Source: Salvia splendens (lineage: Eukaryota; Streptophyta; Magnoliopsida; Lamiales; Lamiaceae). Taken from it: a DNA stretch of 64,000 nucleotides. The stretch covers positions 4,216,001-4,280,000 of the forward strand of contig NC_056052.1 in assembly GCF_004379255.2 (NCBI RefSeq). Direction: 5' to 3'. Shown piece after piece: positions 55,340-64,000 of this stretch (the first letter of the stretch is position 1; each line of letters opens with the position of its first letter). The notes beneath the pieces are model-generated. The model did no database searches. It was not told the DNA's origin and saw only the letters and a list, made by a program, of their open reading frames with translations. The translations under genes were made by a program, and so were the position numbers.

Positions 55340-56693
55340 TTAGGGTATGGCGGACGTCCACGCGAAATTCCCACCGACGTGCAGGAATTCCGTGGCGGAC
55401 GTCCGCCATTGTGCGTCCCTTCCACGGATACAGAATTCCGCGGGGAATTCCGTGCGGATGTCCACCATTGCATTGACGCCTGTGGAATTCCGCGCGGAAT
55501 TCTCATTTAATGCATTAAATGTTTTTTTTCGATTTCTATATATACATCCCGTTGAACTTCATTTCATTCGCACCACTTGTATTAACAAGTTTCTCTCTCT
55601 CTAAATTTCTTTTATATATCCTTAATGACCAATAGTGGTACTGGTAGTGGTGGTGGTAGTGGTAGTGGTGGTGGTGAACACTATGAACACATGATGCGGA
55701 TGATACACGCACGTGTGTGGGAGGCCGCGGAGAGGGGGGACAAGGGCCTCAGCGCCGGCGGTGCCTCGACCCATCCATCGTCGTACTATAGTGGCCCGGG
55801 ATCACCTCGCTGCCCACTGGCGGTTGTACGATGATTACTTTGCGCCGGAGTCACGGTTTGGGGAGAACCTATTCCGGCGATGGTTTAGGATGCATCGACC
55901 GCTCTTTATGCGTATCGTGGGCGCTTTGGAGCGTCGATACGGGTATTTTAGGGTGCGGGAGGATGAGGCTGGTAAACCCGGCCACACGCCGATTCAGAAG
56001 TGCACTGCCGCAATTAGGCAGTTGGCATACGGAGGTTCGACCGACATGTTCGACGAGTACCTCCACATCGGCGAGACGATTGCGCGCGACTGCCTGAAGT
56101 ATTTTTGTCAGGGCGTTACAAAGATATTCGGGGATAGGTATCTTCAGAAGCCTACCCCCGAAGATTGTCAGGCTCTGCTGGATATGCACGGGAATCAGCA
56201 CGGGTTTCCGGGTATGTTAGGCAGCATAGATTGTATGCACTGGGAATGGAAGAACTGCCCCGCTGCCTGGAAAGTGATGTACACTACTGGTTTCAGGGTC
56301 AAGAATCCCACGATGATCCTTGAAGCGGTAGCTGACTACCGATTGTGGATTTGGCATGCCTATTTTGGAGTAGCCGGGTCGAACAACGACATCAACGTCA
56401 TCCAGTCGTTGCCCCTTTTCAACGACCAGTGCATGGGCGTTGGTCCGGCCGTCAACTTCGTCGCCAAAGGCAACCAGCACAACATTGGCTATTATTTAGC
56501 GGATGAGATATACCCTATGTGGCCCGTCTTTGTGAAGACGATCAGGTGCCCATCAGATGAAAAGAAGATATATTTTGCGGGTCGCTAGGAGGCAGCACGC
56601 AAGGATGTGGAGCGAGCATTCGGGGTGCTACAGGCTCGATGGGCGGCAGTGAAGGGTCCCGCACGGCTGTGGTGTGTTGACAACATCGCTTAA
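55340..56693 (+). mobile_element. Broken PIF/Harbinger-type element E carrying transposase only
   Basis: The left side has GGCGGACGTCCACG and GGCGGACGTCCGCCATTG, the same subterminal language as element D and the 18313 MITE, but the outermost terminal repeat is missing. The right side ends abruptly inside the transposase frame near 56693, and no right terminal repeat was found up to 57250. The boundaries are therefore breakpoints, not true ends. Confidence 0.75.
55625..56693 (+). pseudogene. PIF/Harbinger DDE transposase (ORF2), truncated with stop
   Basis: The transposase cuts and pastes the element through a DDE catalytic triad. It starts MTNSGTGSGGG at 55625; a frameshift near 55775 leads into RPIHRRTIVARDHLAAHWRL, then FRRWFRMHRPLFMRIVGALE, KCTAAIRQLAYG and DEYLHIGETIARDCLKYF. 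The catalytic core has the first D in GMLGSIDCMHWEW, the second in YYLADEIYPMWPVF and the E in ARKDVERAFGVLQARW. A TAG at 56586-56588 replaces the expected Gln codon between the second D and the E. After VDNIA the frame closes and the family's usual C-terminal helix (HNM region) is missing. This is the only transposase in the window, and it is inactive. Confidence 0.9.
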
Positions 56694-56699
56694 TCCCAT

Positions 56700-57060
56700 C
56701 TCGGAATAATGGATTCTTGAATATATTGAAATTGATGCAGAAGATGGCCTTGCAATTGTATGTTGCAGCCAAGAGAGGTGCAAGCCCTAGCTCTGGTGTC
56801 TCAGGAATTGGGGATTCTACAATTAGTGATGGTGGAGTAGGGGAAAGTGAACTTGGTGGAGATTTGAGGGAGGATTTGGGGGGTAATAGCGAATTGGGTA
56901 GTAGGGGAAGGAGGATTGAGTAGATTTTGAAGGAGCTAAGGCCAACTGCAATACATGTTGAGGATATATCTTATCAGCATGCCGGCCATTCCGGGGTGGC
57001 CGGTAGCGATGGAGAGACGCATTTCAATTGAGGGCAGAGTTGGAATTGCATATGGTGGGT
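56700..57060 (+). pseudogene. BolA-domain gene fragment
   Basis: A frame opens near 56717 with Ser/Gly-rich sequence (ASPSSGVSGIGDSTISDGG, ELGSRGRRIE), meets TAG at 56921-56923, and continues ILKELRPTAIHVEDISYQHA, then GHSGVAGSDGETHFN to a TGA at 57029-57031. The VEDISYQHAGHxGVxGSDGETHFN string is the BolA-family signature, including the conserved His and THFN of proteins that bind glutaredoxins and act in Fe-S cluster handling. The expected next strand (VKIVS..F) is missing and a degraded EGQS-like piece follows. So this is a broken fragment, without introns over about 300 bp. It lies directly against the transposase break. Confidence 0.8.
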
Positions 57061-57256
57061 ATTATTAAAAAAATTGACAAACAAAATAAAATTAGTATTT
57101 CCGGAAGCATTCCTATAAGCTTGAACACAATGAACTCAAAGATTAAAACCACGATGGAACAGTGCCAAAACCAGATCAGATTAAATTGAGCATATATCAT
57201 GTCAGCCAACTTGAACAGCCCCTAAGTGTATATGAACTACGTGAAATTAAATACTA
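57061..57256. other. Short spacer
   Basis: No gene; separates the BolA fragment from a Stowaway cluster. Confidence 0.4.
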
Positions 57257-57507
57257 CTCCCTCCGTCCTCTAATAGGAGTCGCTCTTTGACCGGGCACGA
57301 GTTTTAAGAAATATAGAGAAAAGTTGGTTGAAAAAGTTAGTGGAATGTGGGACCCATATTTTTATATTGGTTTTATAATAAAATGTGAGTGGAGTGAGTT
57401 AGTGGAGTGTGAGGCCTACTACCATTTATGGTAAAAATGAAGAGTGACTCTTAATGGGGGACGACCTAAAATGGAAATTAGCGACTCTTATTCGGGGACG
57501 GAGGGAG
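57257..57507. mobile_element. Stowaway-type MITE
   Basis: Starts CTCCCTCCGTCCTCTAATAG and ends GGGGACGGAGGGAG, with flanking TA. The clearest member of the family also at 14473, 16932 and 45558. Confidence 0.9.
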
Positions 57508-57578
57508 TATAAATTTTTGAGTGGCACGGGATTAGATGAATACACATTCTTGAGTTTGACACGTAAAAATATTTTGTA

Positions 57579-57836
57579 CTTTCTCTGCCTGCCTGGAGTT
57601 ACTTGAGTCGTATTTCATTTTAGGGTTATTCTAAATTATTTGAGTCATTTAACTTTTTGGCTAAAAATAAAACATCTAATCACACTTACTTTATTTTTTC
57701 TTTTACTTTACTCTCTTTTCTATCTCTTACTTTATTCTCTCGTCTACTTTATTTAACATTATTTAACTCATTAAATATAACTTTCTTAAATCCAGTGCTG
57801 AAAAGAAATGCCTCAAGTAACGTGGGACGGAGGGAG
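57579..57836. mobile_element. Stowaway-type MITE
   Basis: Starts CTTTCTCTGCCTGCCTGGAG and ends AACGTGGGACGGAGGGAG with flanking TA. GTTACTTGAG near the left end is inverted as CTCAAGTAAC at the right. Confidence 0.8.
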
Positions 57837-58165
57837 TACTACTCTACTTGGACCAAAAATGATATTATGACAAAGTTCATAGACCAAAAAAGGTTGTTCT
57901 TTCAATAATTTAAAGATGAAGAGATAGTAAATAGGCTAAAATATCCTTTATGGGCTTGAGGGTATTTTCACCCTAAAAAGTTTGAAAATAGAGGAAAAAA
58001 TAATTCAAATGATTTTAAATCGAAGTTCATGGACATCAGAAGATATTTTCAAATGTTACGGACTAAAATTGATACCTTGACAAAGTTCGTGGAACAAAAT
58101 ATTTATTCTCACGCCATTTAATTAATAAAATATTTATTTTTTAATCTTCGTATCCATAGGAAATA

Positions 58166-58313
58166 CTCCAATACTAATAGGATGGAGGGAGTGCTCCATC
58201 CATCAAAATTAGTAATTCCTCCGTTCCATTGAAGTTGGAGCATTTCTTTTGGGCATAGAGATTAAAGAATACATATTTAAAAGGTTAGGTGGAGTGAGAT
58301 TAAGAATAAAATA
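58166..58313. mobile_element. Stowaway fragments
   Basis: A right end (GGATGGAGGGAG near 58180) and a left end (CCTCCGTTCCATTGAAG near 58218) without partners. The latter is cut short by the next MITE. Confidence 0.55.
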
Positions 58314-58606
58314 CTCCCTTCGTCCCAAGAAACATGACTCATTCTTGGGATGACACATGAATTTATGAATGCTATTTTAAAGTGTTTAAGAATGGAGAGA
58401 TAAAGTTGTTGGGTGTTTAAAAGTATGAGAGATTAATAAAATAAGGGAGATAAAATGTTGTTCATGTTTAAAACTAGGAGAGATGAATAAAGTAAGAAAA
58501 AAAAAGATAATTGAGTATTTTAAATATTTTCTAAATAAGAAATGGGTAATCTTGATTGGGAAGAATGAAAAAGGAAAGTGAGTTATCTTCGGTGGGACGA
58601 AGAGAG
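58314..58606. mobile_element. Stowaway-type MITE
   Basis: Starts CTCCCTTCGTCCCAAGAAAC and ends GGTGGGACGAAGAGAG with flanking TA. Confidence 0.8.
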
Positions 58607-58809
58607 TATAAGAGAGAGTATAGTAGAAGAGAGTAAAGTGAGACAAAGAGCAAAGTAAGAGAGATAAGTGTGTTGATTTTTACCCAGAGAGGATATGTGC
58701 CAACTCTCGTGAAACATCCCAAAAAAAGAATATGTTTGGCCAACACTATTGGCACAAAGGGAGAAGTAGTACTCTTTTATTTTTTGGAAATATTTTTACC
58801 ATACATTAC

Positions 58810-60302
58810 TGAAAGCAAGGCTTTTGTGTGTTCATCCTTCATTCTCTTCATCTTTTTGTTGTATCGTTGTAGATTGCTCAAGTCAAATCATTAAGCTGAT
58901 CCATCCAGCCTATGTGTACATCTGTTACCTGCAAAATGCAGGTGAGTGGATCTAGTGGAAACTCAGGCTGATCAACTCCACTTACTCCGACTCGAGTGAG
59001 AAGAATGGAAGAACTCAAAAGTGCTCTCAAAACCTTAACCCACAATACTATTAACTAGTATAGGGAAGTAAGGATCGATCCCACAGATATGATGCGTTTG
59101 ACATTTGTTGTTGGACACGGAATGGGAATGGCTGCGGCCACGCTTTCTAGAGGGTGGGTTAAGTTAACTACTGGACTTGAGAGACTAAACTAATTAAACT
59201 GATCAACTCATTAGACGAAACTAAAACTACTTGATCAACTCAGCTAAACTTTCCATAAATGGACAAACAGCATAAACAGGGGACTGTAGTCCCCTGCAAA
59301 ATGTACGATAGATAAAGTAAAAACTTTTTAACAACTTCATCTTCTTTACCAAATCAATATGAAAAACAGAGCAAAGAACAGATTTGAAAAGCTACGGAAG
59401 ATGAAACATCATAACAACTCATAAAATTAAATCTACTCCTAAGATCTAAGCTACGACTACGTAAACTATAAAATAACCCATACTCATGCAAAATAAAACG
59501 TTAGCTACCAGATCTAAACAGAAACGTGAATTGAAAACTCAGATCTGACCAAATCAACATGAAATAAGATATTTGGGCTAAGATGTGCATCATAAAACGG
59601 AAATCAAAACATATAAGAAGTAACATGCATGAAACAGAACGCATCAGCTGGAAACGAAAACATAACTCCAAATTTACTAAATCAAAACATCAAGGAGTAG
59701 ACAACATCAAAAGTAAACTGAAAGCAAACAACAAAAACAAGAAATTGTTTCATCGCTTCTTCTCGAAGCGGAATAGCAAGGACATAACGATTAAAGCTAA
59801 AAACCAACACCAAAACGCCAACTAAACTAAACTAAACTAAACTAAAATAGAACAGGACCAAGTGTGTGTGACGGAAATCGGGAAGATGAAGTGTTTGGAG
59901 CTCCCAATTCCAGCTCTAGAAGTGAGCTGAAAACTAATGAGTGTCGCCCTTGGAAGCTGCCTTCCTCCTCCTTCGCTATCTTCATTTATAGGAAGGCGTG
60001 AGGTCTTGATCCTTAGGGCATTTGTTCTCTGAAAAGTCTGCTTTATCCTTTGCCATCTTTCTTATGTGACACATTAGTCTTCTCATTGGGTGCTCCCGCT
60101 GCATGTAATTTGCTCCAACTCGATCCATTTGCGCAGCAATTTGGCTCCTTCTCCTGATCCATTCGTCCGCCCAGTTGATCAACTCAATTTTTTTTTTCTA
60201 AAAATGGCAGACTTCACACACACCTGGCTCAAAATTGAATGTTAGTTTATTGAATTTTTTGTAGTTTTACCACAGAACACATGCATGAAACGAGCCTCAT
60301 CA
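58810..60302 (-). mobile_element. Probable solo LTR (1.49 kb)
   Basis: The segment begins TG and ends CA (short inverted TGA..TCA) and is flanked by the same five bases, ATTAC, at 58805-58809 and 60303-60307, as expected for LTR retrotransposon insertion. On the minus strand a TATAAATGAAG box lies about 310 bp from the 5' end, followed by CTTCC/GGAGG leader-like DNA. No protein domain is present and no second LTR was seen in the window. It could also be a short noncoding retroelement; solo LTR is the simplest reading. Confidence 0.6.
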
Positions 60303-60307
60303 ATTAC

Positions 60308-61626
60308 ACTATAAATTATGCGGGTCCTACTATCCAATTGCACTATCTTTTTTCTCTCACATACTTGATCAATTTCACGTTAAAACTCATTTCGTTCTCA
60401 AAGTCCATTTTTAAGAGCGGAGAGAGTCCTAATTAATAAATACTAAATTCTCTATAACTTTTTTTTATTAATATAAGAGTAATTTTATTAACAGTTCTAA
60501 CTTTTCCACATGAAGAGATGATATCGATAATTGCCCAAAAATTCTGGGTTTATTGTTGGCGTACGTAGAAATATTAGTAAAATTCTTATAAATTTTAGAA
60601 TATTTTCAAGAAGAAAAAAAACTGACCAGAGATGCGACCATAAAAATCAATAAAGCATCATCCTTGAGTTGTCGGGAAAAAATCATCATTTTGGGACTAC
60701 TAAAGTAAACCATGCAAAAGAAAATGAATCAAAAAAATGAAGAATGGAGAGAGATATCATGTTTTTTTCAATCAACCATCAGTGTTCGTTTGTCACAATC
60801 AATCCTTAAGTTAATAAAGTTGACTTATCATCTAATGAGTTCTAATTAGATGAAACAACAAATCACAATGATATCAAATCAAATAAAGCTATGTTTCACA
60901 TTGAGAAGAAACCTTAGTGAAAATACTAAGTTTATTTGTTACTCACAAAATTGACTGTTGATATTAATAATCTTATCTTAATAGTATCATGCAGTTAAAT
61001 CTTCATTGCAATGTGAATTTATTTTGTTAGTAATAGTACAATATTCTTTATTTGGAGGGACAGTGACTTTGCATGCTCATTTACTTTCTCCAAATGGAAG
61101 ATAAAAAAGATGGAGTAAGCGTAAATAAAGGCAATTGTGCAGTTTTCCTTGTATACGAAAGGTATTCATTTTCACCTCCAAACGTTTATTTTGAAGACTT
61201 TCCATGTTTGGATGAAAGGGAGAGGAAATGTGGGCACACCCTCATTTCTAGCCATTCATCCATTTGAGGATATTATTGTCCTAGGTGAAAAGTTTAAAGT
61301 GATATATATACAATGTATCCACTTGTTATAATATCGGATCGAGACTTGTCGATTTGACTCTCGTTTTTCTACAGTGAAACAATTTATATGTGGTCCAAAA
61401 TTTTCAAATTCGTAAGAATAACTATGAATATGTAAAATCTATTCGTGTTATTTACCATGCTGATAGTAGAACTACTTCCAAAACACTTGCATGTAGAGTT
61501 TGTAACAATCGAACCGCCAAAGTCCTTTTTGGTCAATAATGATCACGACTGGTTAAATATAATGTTGGTATTTATATTTAGAGTGAACTATAAAAATGGT
61601 CCATGGACCATGGGTTTATCTCGCCC
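60308..61626. other. Intergenic DNA without recognised gene
   Basis: AT-rich; short ORFs near 61073-61331 have no recognisable product. Confidence 0.45.
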
Positions 61627-64000
61627 TGTCACGACCACATCTCCCTAGTACTAGTGAGCGTAGCTATTTCGCGACTAAAAATACTCTCATCAATCATTAA
61701 GTAAACATAAGAGCAGTAAATCAACTCGAGGTAATAGTTTCGAAGGGGAGACTAATTACTTATTAATAGTCATTTCCCAACACCTTCGCCTCCTCGTTCA
61801 CGTTCAACCTGCACGTTAGAAAAGAAACATGCAGGGCTGAGTACTTGATATACTCAGTGAGCATAGTGCCAAAAATAAGTTCATTTTTAATTTGTCAGCC
61901 ACAGTTGAGTGAACACGGGGTTTTTCTTTTAAAAGACCCGAGTAACTAAATTCCTTTCATTTCATAAAATTGATTGCGCAATCACATAAACATAGATACC
62001 ATATCTGAACGTATGTGAACCGGGAATGTGGCCACATTCCACGACGGTCACTGGACCGGCCAACTCGAAAGCTAGCTCACGATCCCCATATGTGTACACT
62101 AGTTCAAGTAGGGTTTGCGGCCCTATTGGGACCCGAATTCGATTTAACATGATTGGCATAGTCAAACAGATAGGTAATTGTAAAAGCAAAACATGGCATG
62201 ACAAACATGGTTAGAAAAGATTCATATTTTCATACTAAAATCACGTTTTGAAAAGAATGCCCACCTCAGAGCTTTTCCTTAGCCATAAAGTTCCCTTGAT
62301 TTAATCCTAAACGCCGTGTGTAGACGCTCCTTTAGAAACATAAAATAATACTGAATTAGGCTTAAGAAGCCAAATAACTTGACGTGAATGCATCCTAAAT
62401 GCATGGTCGTTTTTATTTCTTTTTCCTTACTTCATGAGGAGTCCTTGAGCATTAATTAAATTGGGTGATTTAATTTGTATGGGGATTCACCGATTATTCG
62501 TTCAACGCAGAGAATACTATTTCCTATGCGAATTATTCAAGCATTAAAATAATCCGAGGTCTATCCATTATTTCGGAATTTGTTAGCGTACCATTAATTA
62601 TTCGAGCACTTAAACTAAAGTTCAGGAATTTTAATTTATCATCGTAGAATTAATTAACGGATCATCAATTATTAGGAGAGCCCGAAATTTAATTAAGTTC
62701 TTATCCCAACTTTAAATTCTTAAGAAGTAGCTCAACTCCATAATTAGATCATTTCAAGGGCAGCCCATCCATTTAAGAATTAATCTGGGCCCAAACTTTT
62801 AATGATGGAGCCCAACAAAATTAGTGGCCCATTAAAAGAAAAAAAGAGTCCAAATGGACTACTCCCTCCTCCCTCTCGGTCAAAACCGCCTCATCCTCCC
62901 CAGTTCTCACTTTTCCCCTAAATTGAAAGATACGAACCCTAGCTCCTCTCTCTGCCTTTGCCTCTCAGCGAAACGCCGCCACTGGGTCGCCGGAGTACCG
63001 CCAGCACCAGTACCAAACCTCCTTCACCCTTCAATCTCCTTTCCATTCACGAATTCTCAAATCGAGGGGAAATCCTTAAACTCTTCTCCCTCCTTACTCG
63101 ACGGAACGCCTCCACTCGCGACACCAAATCGCCGGCGTCGTTGCCGACGTCGTAGTGTGCTCGTCGCGCTCTGTCGCCGCCTCCATTGCTTCTCCCGAAT
63201 CCGCCGTTTTCTCCAAATCGTCGCTGCACCAGAGTCGACGCCACTGCACCCTCCGTTTCGTCGGTCAGCACTACCGCCGCCTCACCGTTCTCCGGCAGGT
63301 AAGGTTGGGATTTAGCTTTCTTTCTCTTTTGTTCATTTTCTCTAAAGATTCAGTCTTTGATTTAGAGTGTTGGTGTTTAACTTGTAGATTTGTCAAGATT
63401 GGGGAAAATATTGAAAGTCAGGGGGTGTGTGGAACTGCAATCCGTCGTTTCCGGGCTGCCGAGCCGGAATCCGGCAGATTCGTTCACAAGAGATAAGTTT
63501 CTTAAATTACCTTGGTTTAGCTATTGTAGGATTTTGGTTTCTCTATTCCATGTGTTTGGTGAATTGTGAGTATATGCCTAGAAGACTCAGTGGTGAAACA
63601 TGTTGGTAAACTTGCTGTGTGTTGTTGATTTCAAATTTGGGGCAGATTCTACTTTCAAAATGTATATATATGCATATGCTTGTACATATATGAAAGAAAA
63701 GAAAGGCTTGGGATTCACTATGCATTCACGCTGATTGAAAAACATGGAGGAGGGTTTTTACCTGATGAAAATGCTGAGTTTCAAAAGAACTTGGAAAAAC
63801 ATGGAGGGTTTTTACCTGATGAAAAAGCTGAGTTTGAAAAGAACTTGGAAAACTCTTGCTACCTAGCTCCACTCTCTGCCCCTTTCACCTAGAAACTCCC
63901 TCTCTAACTCTCTCTATATTTGCTGGATTTCGATGTGTGTGGGAGGTAGGGGTTTAATGCATATGAGGGGGGTTCTTATAGGCAAACTTTGGTGTATTTG
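61627..64000 (+). mobile_element. Possible LTR of a gypsy-type retroelement, running off the window
   Basis: Begins TGTCACGACC, a start often seen in plant chromovirus-type LTRs. A long noncoding AT-rich part is followed at about 62860-63300 by CT-rich then GC-rich leader-like DNA with a good splice donor (GGCAGGTAAGG at 63295-63305). The 153-codon frame at 62854-63315 is Ser/Pro/Arg-rich with no domain. No primer-binding site, gag or pol is visible before the window ends, so the right end and partner LTR cannot be tested. Confidence 0.4.
63737..63852 (+). repeat. Two tandem copies of a 56-58 bp unit
   Basis: AAAAACATGGAG..GGGTTTTTACCTGATGAAAA, then GCTGAGTTT.AAAAGAACTTGG, occurs twice in a row. 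The frame is open and would repeat FLPDExAEFxKNLEKHGG, but no gene around it is recognised. Confidence 0.8.

Noticed and set aside
62854..63315. 153-aa Ser/Pro/Arg-rich open frame
   Set aside because: No domain, biased composition, and overlapped by other open frames of similar quality; it fits a GC-rich leader region better.

Overview
This window is nuclear DNA from a eudicot plant. The evidence is GT-AG spliced genes with short exons, large AT-rich intergenic stretches, many Stowaway and PIF/Harbinger elements, and plant-specific genes (euAP2, IRX15, group II ERF). A Lamiales/Lamiaceae source is plausible from general look, but nothing here proves it.

Layout. (1) 0-2.5 kb: the last exon of a tRNA-dihydrouridine synthase (+) converges on an IRX15-type DUF579 xylan gene (-). 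(2) 2.5-9.2 kb: a gene-free tract with a satellite-like array of roughly 118 bp period, a small 80-95 bp repeat cluster, and a PIF/Harbinger element carrying only the MYB/SANT-like accessory ORF. (3) 9.37-13.64 kb: a ten-exon gene for a two-RRM RNA-binding protein. (4) 14-19 kb: MITEs, including one whose terminal repeat is present three times in tandem. (5) 19.5-20 kb: an intronless ERF with a C-terminal DLNxxP repression motif. (6) 21-34 kb: a long-armed inverted repeat, a ladder of palindromes next to a tRNA-Asp-like gene, a 71-aa two-exon gene, and two direct copies of a 1.37 kb segment. One copy was later hit by a PIF/Harbinger element while the other keeps an empty site. (7) 33.9-39.1 kb: a decayed 5' half of RAD50. 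(8) 40-47 kb: two more PIF/Harbinger elements, a SINE and Stowaways. (9) 48.0-50.4 kb: a complete APETALA2 gene with its miR172 site. (10) 54-57 kb: three tandem SINE-like units, a broken PIF/Harbinger transposase and, directly behind it, a fragment of a BolA-domain gene. (11) 57-64 kb: Stowaways, a probable solo LTR with a 5-bp target duplication, and the probable start of a second LTR element running off the window.

The genes are not an operon or pathway cluster. They are unrelated housekeeping (tRNA modification, RNA binding), cell-wall (IRX15) and developmental or stress regulators (AP2, ERF) among mobile DNA. I found no convincing new multi-gene system. The most informative structure is the PIF/Harbinger family set: four ORF1-only elements, two short derivatives and one transposase-only remnant, with repeated end duplications and an empty/filled site pair. 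Exon boundaries were read by eye from splice sites and family knowledge; no database search was run.
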